64,000 nt of DNA from Salinisphaera dokdonensis (lineage in GTDB: Bacteria > Pseudomonadota > Gammaproteobacteria > Nevskiales > Salinisphaeraceae), in NCBI RefSeq assembly GCF_040361215.1, contig NZ_APND01000001.1:124001-188000 (forward strand). Reading direction: 5' to 3'. The number at the start of each line of letters is the position of its first letter. The stretch's first letter is position 1. Below are positions 35,524 to 44,894 of the stretch, one piece after another. The notes under the pieces are model-generated. The model saw only the letters and a list, made by a program, of their open reading frames with translations, searched no databases and had not been told where the DNA came from. The translations under genes and the position numbers were made by a program.

Positions 35524-36711
35524 ATGAACAAGGCCTCGCAGTCAACGACTGTATCCAGAAAAGGCAAAACCGTATTGTATATTGCCAATACAGACTGGTA
35601 CCTATTCAACTTTCGCAAGAACCTTATAAAACGGGCCAGCCAAGAAGGTTGGAATGTTCGCCTGGCGTGCGGCGTATCGGGTTACACCACAGCCTTGGCC
35701 GCCGAAGGCTGGCCAGTTGAAACGCTGCCCCTCGACTCTCGCGGCGCTAATCCCCTTCGGGAAGCACGTGCGCTATACAAAGTCATCCGGCTCTTTCGCA
35801 GAGAGCAGCCGGACGTGGCGCATTTATTTACCCTGAAATGCGTACTATACGGCTGTCTGGCAGCGCCATTCAGTCGAAACACGCGTTTCGTCGGCGCATT
35901 AACCGGCATGGGCTACCTGTTCACGTCCAATCGGTTAAGCGTTCGCCTTCTCAAGCAGCTCGTCATAGCCATGCTGCGAGCCGGCTTAAAAATATCTCAA
36001 GCGCACCTTATATTTCAGAACGAATTCGACCAGCAAGAATTCATAAACCAGAAATTGCTTCCTGTTGAACGAACGAGCGTCATTCGAGGTTCAGGGGTCG
36101 ATTGCGAGAAGTTCCATCCGAACAACAGGGTGGCTCCGGATGACGGAAAAATTCGGCTACTCTTTTGCGGTCGACTGATATCAGAAAAAGGTATACACGA
36201 CTATCTAGAGGCAACAGCTAAACTTCGAGAACAAGGTTACACGTTCGATAGCAAGATCGCCGGGCAACCGTACCCAGGAAACCCATCATCTCTAAGTGCG
36301 GAGGAGGTCTCAGCGTTGTACGACTCTGAAACACATACGTATCTTGGTCATCAAGATGACATGCCGGCGTTACTGGCAGCTACCGATGTGGTGGTTCTAC
36401 CCACTTATTACCGCGAGGGAACACCCAAAGTACTTCTTGAAGCTGCTGCAGCTGGGTGTATCCTCGTAACGACTACGATTCCCGCGTGCGAAGGACTCGT
36501 TGAAAGAGGAGTAAACGGCTTCTATATTGAACCTCGCTCTTGTGAGCAACTCGCAGACTCGCTGCGACGGATCATTGAAACGGACGACGCAGACCGCCAA
36601 AAAATGCGCACCGCCTCACGCCGGATCGCAATAACAAAGTTCAGCGACCACCAAGTCAACGAAGCAACAAAAGAACTGTACGAGGCCTCACCAGCTACGG
36701 CCATCCGTTAG
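35524..36711 (+). CDS. Glycosyltransferase, GT4-like
   Basis: A 395-residue GT-B enzyme. The N-terminal half has VLYIANTDWYLFNFRKNLI and an AGxTGMGYLF-like acceptor segment (VGALTGMGYLFTSN). The C-terminal half has LLFCGRLISEKGIHDYLEA and the EX7E motif EGTPKVLLEAAAAG. It resembles PglA/WbpX-type transferases that add HexNAc units during repeat-unit assembly. AAGGA precedes the ATG. It is on the plus strand, opposite to nearly all of the surrounding polysaccharide genes, with only the FkbM gene in the same direction. The donor and linkage are not determinable. Confidence 0.88.
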   Translation: MNKASQSTTVSRKGKTVLYIANTDWYLFNFRKNLIKRASQEGWNVRLACGVSGYTTALAAEGWPVETLPLDSRGANPLREARALYKVIRLFRREQPDVAHLFTLKCVLYGCLAAPFSRNTRFVGALTGMGYLFTSNRLSVRLLKQLVIAMLRAGLKISQAHLIFQNEFDQQEFINQKLLPVERTSVIRGSGVDCEKFHPNNRVAPDDGKIRLLFCGRLISEKGIHDYLEATAKLREQGYTFDSKIAGQPYPGNPSSLSAEEVSALYDSETHTYLGHQDDMPALLAATDVVVLPTYYREGTPKVLLEAAAAGCILVTTTIPACEGLVERGVNGFYIEPRSCEQLADSLRRIIETDDADRQKMRTASRRIAITKFSDHQVNEATKELYEASPATAIR

Positions 36712-37002
36712 GCTGTAGCACGTGGAGCTGTCGATGTGCACATAGAACACAAAATTAGAAGACCCACGGCGGCGCCCTGTTTCCATAGTGCCACGAGCTG
36801 CGTGTTGGCGCCCGCACTGCATCGCCGACCCGAACCCAAGACTGTCTTGTGCTTGGTCAAATCATCGCAAGAACAGAATGACGAGGAGGCGGCGGACTGA
36901 CCTCACATACACGTTGGATCGCACGATCACCGCTCGGAACTGATCAATTGCGTCTGCTGCGTTACCTACGCGCTCTGAAGCGAAAAGAATGAGGGTAATT
37001 CG

Positions 37003-37833
37003 ATGAGAAATATAGAAAGCATGGGCCACCGTATTCGTGACTCATTAAGACTCGCGGCTGCCGTACGACTCCAGAATAATTATCTAGCGTTCGCAAAGGA
37101 GTTGGCCATTACATCGCTTAGAGGTCGCTCTTCCCCATACGCATTCTCATCCCCCCCCCTAAAAATACGTTCCGAAGGACTCTACTTCTACGTCGCTAGC
37201 CTGGCCGATGGCCGCACGCTCGTTTCAAGCTTCGAGTCATCGGTGAAGCAGAAACTTTACGAGCTTTTGTCCGACGGGGATTGCGTATTCATAGATGTGG
37301 GGGCGAATTTTGGATATTGGGCGCTGCGCGCGGCTGCGCGTGGCGCGAGCGTCATTGCGATCGAACCGGACGAACGAAATCTCAAGCTTTTAAACGCGAA
37401 TACCGAATTCAATGGATTTGGTCGCACTATACGAGTCGTCGCGGGCTGCGCGGGACACAAGTCAGGGATACGCGAATTCGCGCAAGAACGGTACGGTAGG
37501 AAAAATACACTCGTAGATTATAAGGGCGGGCAACGAGGTGTATATAACTCAACGATCAAGGTCAGATGTCATACTCTCGACGAGTTGGTCAGAGGCGCGC
37601 ACATAAGCGATTCATCGCGACTGGTGTTGAAGATAGATGTCGAAGGCGCCGAAACTGAAGTTATACAAGGAGCAAAACACCTTATAAGCACTTTTAGACC
37701 GGCCATTGTTTTCGAAGCCTTGACGCCTCGCGCGCATATGGCAGTAAAGAATGCACTTCAAGGAATCGAGCCAAGTTACGAGACCGTAGAAATCGACAGA
37801 ACCAATTACTACGCCTACTACGCCAACGTTTGA
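37003..37833 (+). CDS. FkbM family methyltransferase
   Basis: A 276-residue protein. The SAM-binding core is clear: VFIDVGANFGYWALRAAARGASVIAIEPD near residues 88-117, then a later RLVLKIDVEGAETEVIQGA near 207 (the FkbM KxDVEGxE motif). Members O-methylate sugars or polyketides, and in polysaccharide loci often cap or modify repeat units. It follows the plus-strand glycosyltransferase after about 290 bases with no gene, and its DNA is visibly less GC-rich than the core genome. A hairpin-like GGCGG/CCGCC pair follows its stop at 37845-37865 but lacks a T run. Confidence 0.88.
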   Translation: MRNIESMGHRIRDSLRLAAAVRLQNNYLAFAKELAITSLRGRSSPYAFSSPPLKIRSEGLYFYVASLADGRTLVSSFESSVKQKLYELLSDGDCVFIDVGANFGYWALRAAARGASVIAIEPDERNLKLLNANTEFNGFGRTIRVVAGCAGHKSGIREFAQERYGRKNTLVDYKGGQRGVYNSTIKVRCHTLDELVRGAHISDSSRLVLKIDVEGAETEVIQGAKHLISTFRPAIVFEALTPRAHMAVKNALQGIEPSYETVEIDRTNYYAYYANV

Positions 37834-38040
37834 CTTAGGCTTGGCGGGTTTACGCGAGCCGCCACCCTTCTCACCGTCAAGCTGATCACCTGGCCGCTTT
37901 CGGTTTTCCGCCAGCACGGGCTATTACCAATCCCTCAGGGCACCGGCGTCTCATCGAGTGAAATGCCTACCGACATCCAAGGGGCGAAGTTAGCCCTTTT
38001 GTGCGGACTCCCCAATGTCTGCGTACGTTCAGCGCACGTC

Positions 38041-38862
38041 TCAGCGCCGATTCGTTGCCATAACGCGCGCCGCATCACGCACGGATCTAGGCACGAAAAT
38101 TGACCCGAATCGAAGCCAGGCCATCGCAAACTCCCGAGAAGGCCGCCCGAACGCGCGAAAAGCACGCAAATTATGAGTAAGGAGTACTCGGGCGCGAGCT
38201 ATGCGGTTAAATGCCGCCGTAAAGTTCGAGGCTCGGTGATAATGATGAACTGAAACCGGCGTATCGTCTCCCACGAACGCGAAACCTGACTGCCCGGCTT
38301 TTATCCAAAACGGGAGATCAACTATCATCGGGGTATTAACCGGATACCCTCCAACTACACTCCAAACATCACGGCGATACGCGGCTGCCGTATGGCAAAT
38401 TGGCACCCCACTAGCCATCTTCTCAAGAAGCCGCCGATGGCTAGACTCTGGCCGCCTGAGCCACTCGGTACTCGAGGCTTCATCCCGGGCATAGTAAGCG
38501 AAAGCAAATACGTCGGCAGATGTAGTTGCGCACAGTTCCCGTATACGGCCCAACCGCCCTGGCAAGGAGTAGTCATCGGCGTCTTGGATAGCGACGATCT
38601 CTGTATCGCAGTTAGCGATCGCTATATTTAACGCGGCGGCTCGACCCACTCTAGGCATCTCGATCAGCGTAGCGTTTCTAACGGCTGACATCACGCGTCG
38701 GCACTCTTCAACCGTGCCGTCGGCCGACCCATCATCTACAACCACAAGTCGGTCTTCCCCGCCTAACTGAGAGAGTACGGACTTCAGCGATCGCTCTATA
38801 AACTTTTCAGCGTTGTAGGTCGTGACGATCACGCCAATCGCGTGCGACGCATTATCAGTCAT
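38041..38862 (-). CDS. Glycosyltransferase family 2
   Basis: A 273-residue GT-A enzyme: IGVIVTTYNAEKFIERSL, VVVDDGSADGTVEECR and the DXD-like metal motif IAIQDADDYSLPGRL. The tail lacks membrane segments. It would add one sugar to the lipid-linked repeat unit at the cytosolic face. It is the last gene of the long minus-strand block, about 90 bases after the polymerase-like membrane protein. Donor unknown. Confidence 0.88.
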   Translation of the reverse strand: MTDNASHAIGVIVTTYNAEKFIERSLKSVLSQLGGEDRLVVVDDGSADGTVEECRRVMSAVRNATLIEMPRVGRAAALNIAIANCDTEIVAIQDADDYSLPGRLGRIRELCATTSADVFAFAYYARDEASSTEWLRRPESSHRRLLEKMASGVPICHTAAAYRRDVWSVVGGYPVNTPMIVDLPFWIKAGQSGFAFVGDDTPVSVHHYHRASNFTAAFNRIARARVLLTHNLRAFRAFGRPSREFAMAWLRFGSIFVPRSVRDAARVMATNRR

Positions 38863-38955
38863 AGGTGCAGCAGATTACAGAGACTCGCTTCATCGCGACT
38901 TTCCAAAGAGACGAACCGATCGAACTCCAAAACAAACCCGCTACGCTTTCTTTGG

Positions 38956-40188
38956 TCATGCATGAGGCGGTGGATGCGAGAGCACATTTTTTCGATTCGA
39001 AAAATAAACGAGGAACGGAATGGCAAGCACGACCAACGGCAGACGGTATCTCACCGCCTGACCAGCGACACTAACGCCGGAGCCAAACAGCATTCCTGAC
39101 AAAACGAGAGTACCAACAAGTGCAAGCAGCGCGGTCCGATGCGGCAAACCCCGAGCATACCGCCTGGCGCGACGCTTGAACGCCAACCAGCTTAACCAAA
39201 GCAGCAGCATGCTTTCCGCCATTGCACCGAAATAGAATGGATTAAATGACGGTGCACTCCACGGCAACGGAGAATATAGAAAGTAGAATCCAAACAATGG
39301 CGTATACCAAACAAGATCCGCCGGGTTACGGATAGATAACCCTTTCAGATACTCGGACCCGGCGTCGAGATCACGCTCACTTCGTTGCTGCAGGACTTCC
39401 ACGTCGATCATCTGGCCTTTTCTCGCCACTTGATTGTATGCGAAGGCACCGCCTAAAAATGTTGCTCCCAGCACCGGAATCAAGACTAAAAGCGCGAACG
39501 CCCCGCGCTTGGTTGCACGAATACGCCAAGCAGCTAATAGCATGAGGCTCGTCACCAGCCCGAACACGATAAACCCGTATGGAGGACGCAGCAGCGTAAG
39601 TGCAATCGCCAATACGAGCAGAAGAAGGCTCTTGAAAGGCGCAACGCGGCCACTCGTATAAATCACGAGCACGAGCCAGACCGTAATTGCTACCAAAAAT
39701 ACGGTGACCGGCATCCTGCCCAATTCCATACTGAAGCGGATGAGGTCCGGCCAGAATAGAAGCAAGACGGCACCGCCCCAAGAGACAGGCCGGCGTAATA
39801 TAATTTCGAAGACCTTAAAAGTGAATATACACCCGAATGTCGTCAGAATAATATTGATCGACCTGATCGCCACGTAGCTACTAGCGGAAAACAGAGCGTA
39901 TAGGGGGCCGCCGTACAAGCTCGCGTAAAAGTCCGATAGGCGTTTGATGCTGCCGTCATCAAATATGGACAGCCAATGCGGATTCCCTGCAAAATAGTCC
40001 CAATAGTCAGATATATCCGCCCGCCCGAAAAGGTTGATTGACTCATGTGTGAACATGATCAATACCTTAAAAATTATCGACGACCACACTAAATAGAGCA
40101 TTCTTTTACGTCGAACGAGCGGAATTACCAGAATCGCGCCGAGAACGACAACGGAAAGCCCTAAGACAGCTGAAAGAGAATAAGGCAT
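38956..40188 (-). CDS. Polytopic membrane protein, candidate polysaccharide polymerase
   Basis: A 410-residue protein with about ten membrane helices and a large extracytoplasmic loop (about residues 255-310, including VLQQRSERDLDAGSEYLKG). The N-terminal part has a DISDYWDYFAGNP segment, and residues 95-125 a YGGPLYALFSASS segment. Placement among glycosyltransferases, the helix count and the lack of other candidates make a Wzy-like polymerase the best guess; no sequence motif proves it, and a GT39/GT-C-like enzyme is an alternative. Confidence 0.6.
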   Translation of the reverse strand: MPYSLSAVLGLSVVVLGAILVIPLVRRKRMLYLVWSSIIFKVLIMFTHESINLFGRADISDYWDYFAGNPHWLSIFDDGSIKRLSDFYASLYGGPLYALFSASSYVAIRSINIILTTFGCIFTFKVFEIILRRPVSWGGAVLLLFWPDLIRFSMELGRMPVTVFLVAITVWLVLVIYTSGRVAPFKSLLLLVLAIALTLLRPPYGFIVFGLVTSLMLLAAWRIRATKRGAFALLVLIPVLGATFLGGAFAYNQVARKGQMIDVEVLQQRSERDLDAGSEYLKGLSIRNPADLVWYTPLFGFYFLYSPLPWSAPSFNPFYFGAMAESMLLLWLSWLAFKRRARRYARGLPHRTALLALVGTLVLSGMLFGSGVSVAGQAVRYRLPLVVLAIPFLVYFSNRKNVLSHPPPHA

Positions 40189-40277
40189 GTACCGAATAAT
40201 TCGTTAGTTATAGAGCGCTTGGTTGATCACATCCAAACACGATGGGGACCAGTGCGCAGTGCAACGCGCATAGCACT

Positions 40278-41441
40278 TCATTTGCAAGCTGCCAGAAGGC
40301 CATCGTATGCGCGGGCGTAGTGTTGAGCAACTAGATCCGGGGCAAATTTTTCTCTTACCAGCCGCCAGGCCGCATACTTCATTCCAAACAATTGGCTTCG
40401 ATCCTGCTCTAACGACTTAATACGCGAACACCACTCGCTAACCGAGCATTCTTCCGTCACGACCGCATTGACGCCGTCTTGGGCGTAGTCACTTATCGCC
40501 GGAAGCCGATGCGCCACCAATAGTGAACCGCGGGCCATGGCTTCGATTGCCGCCATACAAAAGCCCTCGTACAACGACGAGAGCACGAAGTAATCTGACC
40601 AATCGAGGCAACCAGAGACATCGCTTTGGAAACCGAGGAAGCTTACATGCTTCGATATGCCAAGATCTTCCGTCAAATTTTGCAAAGCCGAGCCCTCCGG
40701 CCCATCGCCGACAATCACTAATTCCGCAGCGGTCCCGGCATCAATCAATGCCTTGAGCAAGCGGAGCGAAAAATCCACTCGTTTGATGGCCGTTAGCCGC
40801 GAGACAACCACCAGCCGGACCGGGCCGTTATGTTCACGCTTCAGATTCGACTTGGTGCAAGAATCTATCTTCAACGGATTGGGTATCAGCTCTACGGGCC
40901 GGCGTAGCCAACTTTCCCACTGCTGACACACCGCACTCGATACGCCCGTTAGCACGCAACGCTTTTGAGGCAATAGCTTGAGCGCCCATCTAACGCCCGG
41001 GTTATAGCGGCCAAGCTCATTATGGAAAGTCACTACAAGTGGCAGCCGAAGCAGCAAAGCCGCTATTCGACCCACGACCAGCGCCCATCCCATGTGGCAA
41101 TGAATAACATCGACTTCGTTGATGGCGCACGCTTTGCGTATGCCGAGCAGAACACTAAAAGGGTTATATCGACTACCAATACAGCGTTGAAATCTCCCAG
41201 CTAATTCTCTGCCATGTTGAACCCGGTTCCATAAAGGCGCGTGTATTGACGGCTTTTCAAGGCTTAATAAAGAATGCTTACACCCCAAACCGCTAGTCCG
41301 CGCTGTAATTATATCTACAATGCTTTCAACCGAACCGCTCGGAAAATAAACATTGCATAAATGCAAAACGGATATCGCGCGCTCTGCAAACGGGTTTGAA
41401 GGCGCACACTTAGGTATGGCCGTTTTAGAATCCATCGACAT
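40278..41441 (-). CDS. Glycosyltransferase, GT4-like
   Basis: A 387-residue GT-B enzyme: VLHLCNVYFPSGSVESIV at the N-terminus, the VIHCHMGWALVVGRIAALL acceptor loop, RLVVVSRLTAIKRVDFSLRLL in the second half and EGFCMAAIEAMARG as the EX7E motif. The stop is about 90 bases before the candidate polymerase. It probably uses a UDP-hexose(amine) donor, but specificity cannot be read. Confidence 0.88.
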   Translation of the reverse strand: MSMDSKTAIPKCAPSNPFAERAISVLHLCNVYFPSGSVESIVDIITARTSGLGCKHSLLSLEKPSIHAPLWNRVQHGRELAGRFQRCIGSRYNPFSVLLGIRKACAINEVDVIHCHMGWALVVGRIAALLLRLPLVVTFHNELGRYNPGVRWALKLLPQKRCVLTGVSSAVCQQWESWLRRPVELIPNPLKIDSCTKSNLKREHNGPVRLVVVSRLTAIKRVDFSLRLLKALIDAGTAAELVIVGDGPEGSALQNLTEDLGISKHVSFLGFQSDVSGCLDWSDYFVLSSLYEGFCMAAIEAMARGSLLVAHRLPAISDYAQDGVNAVVTEECSVSEWCSRIKSLEQDRSQLFGMKYAAWRLVREKFAPDLVAQHYARAYDGLLAACK

Positions 41442-41523
41442 TAACCGACCTACTTGGCGAAAATCGATCAGTATGTGCGCGCCATGCGATCACTGCCGTG
41501 GACCTGCGCGACAATTGCACGTT

Positions 41524-42399
41524 TTACCCGACCTTTTTTAATGCGAACCGGCCCAAGGGCGTCACACACACGGAAAGCTTAGCCAGTCCACGAGGGCTTA
41601 AGTGGTGAACGCCTAACGCTGCGTCAATCCAGTAACGCCAAAAACGCTTATTACGACCACTGATGCGAAATGTTCTATACGCCAAATCAAGCTGAAAGCG
41701 AGCCTTCGAACGCTGGTCGAGTTCCGACGCGTGTTTCGCCAGAAAGTATGCACTGGCCGCATGATTGGGCGCCGCACTCATGCGGTCACCTAGGGCTGAA
41801 TTTATCTTAACACTCGCCGCGGGCAACACGAGTAGTGGCTTATGGGCACCTAACCGTGCGGCAAAGTCCCAATCCTGGTGCTTTTCAAGCTGCTCGTCGA
41901 ACATGGCTCGCCGGGCGTCCTCCGTCCGGATCACGAGGGACGACGTACGTATATCAATTCGCCCTGAGAGAACGTCGTTAAGTGGATCGCTGCTTAGTTG
42001 CCTTTGGAAGGCACGTACTATCGTTTTTTGACCACTATGAACTACAAACGAAGCGGCGCACCCACAGCACGCCGGCTCCGACTCAATACCAGTAATCGCA
42101 TTCGCGAGGTGATCGTATTCCCATTCATCATCGGAATCGAGAAAAGCAATATAATCCCCAGCTGATTGGTCAATGCCAAGATTACGCGCAACCGATGCGT
42201 TCGACTTGGACGTCATACGCTTGTAGCCGATCGAGGGGAATTTCTGCTTCAGCAGCTGTTCGGTATTGTCTGTTGAACAATCATCGATGACCCAAATGTC
42301 GCGAGCTGGAACGGATTGACCCAGAACCGAGTCGATGGCTCTCGGGAGCAATTCGGCACGGTTGTAGGTAGGGATCACAACCGATACGTGAGCGGGCAT
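41524..42399 (-). CDS. Glycosyltransferase family 2
   Basis: A 291-residue GT-A enzyme: VSVVIPTYNRAELLPRAIDS at the start, VIDDCSTDNTEQLLK and the metal site YIAFLDSDDEWEYDHL. The C-terminal tail is basic and mostly helical, with no membrane segment. It lies between the pyruvyltransferase-family gene and the GT4 gene on the minus strand. It contributes one sugar of the repeat unit; the donor is unknown. Confidence 0.88.
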   Translation of the reverse strand: MPAHVSVVIPTYNRAELLPRAIDSVLGQSVPARDIWVIDDCSTDNTEQLLKQKFPSIGYKRMTSKSNASVARNLGIDQSAGDYIAFLDSDDEWEYDHLANAITGIESEPACCGCAASFVVHSGQKTIVRAFQRQLSSDPLNDVLSGRIDIRTSSLVIRTEDARRAMFDEQLEKHQDWDFAARLGAHKPLLVLPAASVKINSALGDRMSAAPNHAASAYFLAKHASELDQRSKARFQLDLAYRTFRISGRNKRFWRYWIDAALGVHHLSPRGLAKLSVCVTPLGRFALKKVG

Positions 42400-42512
42400 A
42401 CGACTCCAAAAATTTATAAGGCGCTGATCTATCTATCAGCGCGTCTATACGATAAGTTTATAGTTGAAGCGGAAACGGCGTCAGGTGTCATCCCCCCGAA
42501 AGCGCGATGCGC

Positions 42513-43661
42513 TCATGCGCCACGTGCCACTTTGATGACTTCGCCCCACATAGCTCGCGCTTGGGTTTTAATCTGTTCAGACTTTTGCATAAGTCGGTCG
42601 CTAGCTTCTTGCCGGCTGCGCGTGTCCAAGAGAATATCGAGCTTTTCCGCAATCATGCTCTTTTCGTCGCCAAGCTTCAGCATGCCTTCGGGGAATTCGT
42701 ATTCAGAAAAGAGCTCAGCGTACTTGTGGCTCCAGCCTATACCCAGGGACGGAACTCCGCTCGACAGCGAGCTTATAAGGCCGTGATATCTACTGCCTAC
42801 TGTACCCAGGCAATTACCTAATACACCTTTAAGTAATAGAGGGTTACGCTCAACCCTCACTTCAAGCCCGCCAACACGAGCTGACAATGCTTCGCCGAGC
42901 TTGTGATCCTCCTCGCCCTCATGAATCAGCACGAAGGGTTTGACCCCGCGATTGAGGAAAGCCGCTACCACTCGCTCCAAAAACGCCAGGTAGTCACTAG
43001 AACGCACCCCTGGTTGTTTATCAATCATTCTAGCGTTGGGCACAATGCAAAATTGATGAGCCTGCGCATTAAACCAGCCGGGAAGCTCCCCCTCGAGCAG
43101 ATTGGTGAAATCCGGGGCGAGACGCAGTTTCTTTTGCTCCCCTACCAACTCAACGATGTTGCGATAAGACTCTTGGTCGCGAGCAAACACCAAGTCGGTA
43201 TTCTCGAATGCGCGTGAAAATTCCGACCGCATCGAGGGTGTCGTGAACGGCCCAAACGCTTGGGGCAGTAGTATAACCTTGGCCCCTCTTCGCCTCCACC
43301 GCGTAGTCGAACGACGCAGTTCCTGCACAGGACCAGTCCCCCATTGGTCGGAATATACGAAGCCGCCGGCGTCCAGGATTACATCAACCTGATGATCCAA
43401 AACCAAGCCAAACATCTCCCGCAGTTTAGAGGGCGCAAAACGCGCGAAGTCACCCCATTGAACCCGGTAACGCCACAAGGATGCTTTTTGGTAAAAGCCC
43501 AAGCGGGCCCTTGCTAAGTACGGACTACTGCTGGAGTCATGACCAGGCTGCATTACGAACCGAGCGTCGGGAAATTCAGAGGACATTTGCTCTAACGTGG
43601 CGCGCAGCATCAATTCGGCGCCTTTATTAGTAAAACCAGCACGCCTTATCTCGATCCACAT
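42513..43661 (-). CDS. Polysaccharide pyruvyl transferase family protein
   Basis: A 382-residue soluble protein of the CsaB/WcaK family: MWIEIRRAGFTNKGAELMLRA at the start, DVILDAGGFVYSDQWG near residue 95, VILLPQAFGPF near 130 and the C-terminal GTVGSRYHGLISSLSSGVPSLGIGWSHKY, a family hallmark. These enzymes attach a ketal pyruvate from PEP to a hexose, giving the polymer negative charge; some homologues are only GT-like. The immediate upstream gene is the nitroreductase-family gene. Acceptor unknown. Confidence 0.87.
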   Translation of the reverse strand: MWIEIRRAGFTNKGAELMLRATLEQMSSEFPDARFVMQPGHDSSSSPYLARARLGFYQKASLWRYRVQWGDFARFAPSKLREMFGLVLDHQVDVILDAGGFVYSDQWGTGPVQELRRSTTRWRRRGAKVILLPQAFGPFTTPSMRSEFSRAFENTDLVFARDQESYRNIVELVGEQKKLRLAPDFTNLLEGELPGWFNAQAHQFCIVPNARMIDKQPGVRSSDYLAFLERVVAAFLNRGVKPFVLIHEGEEDHKLGEALSARVGGLEVRVERNPLLLKGVLGNCLGTVGSRYHGLISSLSSGVPSLGIGWSHKYAELFSEYEFPEGMLKLGDEKSMIAEKLDILLDTRSRQEASDRLMQKSEQIKTQARAMWGEVIKVARGA

Positions 43662-43708
43662 TACGGTATATTCTCGAAGCTATTAAGAGATGCGGTGTGA
43701 AACATCGA

Positions 43709-44773
43709 TCAGATCCGAGCGCCGGGGTTGTATGATCTCAAGACTTCCAATGGCTGTTTCACGGAGCTCGGCACGTAGGCCGATTTGTCGGGAAAGCCGA
43801 ACGCAATCAACATCACGACCCGCTCGTCTGGCCCGAGTGAGAGCTTAGACTCCATCTTACTCTCCAGCTCTGGGATATCGGGCCAATTAATGATACAGGT
43901 ACCCAAACCGAGACTTTCTAACGAGTACACAAATGTCATAGCGGACAGACTCGCATCGATATATATGACGTGTCGGTCTCGAGGGAACGGATATGCGCGC
44001 AATTTACCTATTAATACCGCAAGTGCGGGAATATTGTGCTCGTAACCCTTTACACCCATCGGTAGAGATGCGATTTCACCCACCAGGCTCGGGTCGTCGA
44101 ACACTAGGTACTTATAGGGCTGACGGTTACAAGCGCTTGGCGCACTAGCTGCTATTTCAATCGCTTTGTCGATAGTAGACCGCGGGACTGGCTGGTCTTC
44201 GAACCAGCGAACTGATCTACGCTGGGTAGCGAGATCGAAGAAAAACTCATGTGACGAAATCAACCAACTCTCTTCGTGAGAGCGATACTGATACGGCTTC
44301 CGCGTACGAATATACTCTGCATGCGTCGCGCGTCGATCTTGGTTCTCGTGAAAAGTTTTACGAGCACTTTCTACCCGATCGTCCGCGTCCTGCTCAAGCA
44401 CGTCGAAATATTCCGTGAGAACGCTTTCAGCCCAGGAACTTTCTTCCTCGTTGGTATGACCAAGTGCGTCAACGAATACATTCACGGTCTCTTGAATATA
44501 ATCACTTGCAAATACCGCGCGGCGAGGCCGCATTATCAGCCCTTTCTCTAACCGATGTATGTTACGGCGCAACGCATAATTGCTCTTCTCAAAATTGTTG
44601 CGGTTAATCTGATGAAGCTGGTGACCCGCTAATACAGAGCGCACTTCACGATCGAAAGCACTCGAGAGAAAAAAATAGTGTAGCTTTCCAAGCAGCTCGG
44701 ACGAGCTCGCCAGCGCCACCCAGTTTGTCTTGATAGAGCTCACGGCTCGGCGTTTGATGTTCCTCGGCGTCAT
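43709..44773 (-). CDS. Nitroreductase family protein with long N-terminal helical domain
   Basis: A 354-residue protein. Residues 1 to about 190 form a helical region (YALRRNIHRLEKGLIMRPRR near 68) not found in classical nitroreductases. The C-terminal 165 residues are a nitroreductase fold with RRSVRWFEDQPVPRSTIDKAI, AASAPSACNRQPYKYLVF (the FMN-binding segment) and GLGTCIINW. Such proteins occur in polysaccharide loci, often beside pyruvyltransferase-family genes. A role in oxidoreductive modification of a sugar or lipid is plausible but unproven. A frameshifted partial copy of this gene lies just upstream. Confidence 0.82.
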   Translation of the reverse strand: MTPRNIKRRAVSSIKTNWVALASSSELLGKLHYFFLSSAFDREVRSVLAGHQLHQINRNNFEKSNYALRRNIHRLEKGLIMRPRRAVFASDYIQETVNVFVDALGHTNEEESSWAESVLTEYFDVLEQDADDRVESARKTFHENQDRRATHAEYIRTRKPYQYRSHEESWLISSHEFFFDLATQRRSVRWFEDQPVPRSTIDKAIEIAASAPSACNRQPYKYLVFDDPSLVGEIASLPMGVKGYEHNIPALAVLIGKLRAYPFPRDRHVIYIDASLSAMTFVYSLESLGLGTCIINWPDIPELESKMESKLSLGPDERVVMLIAFGFPDKSAYVPSSVKQPLEVLRSYNPGARI

Positions 44774-44894
44774 GTATCAAAACCTATTTGTTAGAAGGTG
44801 TCAGCCTTAACCCATACTCGGCGAAAGGAGCCGCTAGAAGTCGCGCAACGCAGCGGCGCCCAACACGAGATATCCATCACCGCGCTACCCAATT

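Noticed and set aside
37845..37865. GGCGG/CCGCC hairpin after the FkbM gene as terminator
   Set aside because: Short stem, long loop and no T run; not convincing.
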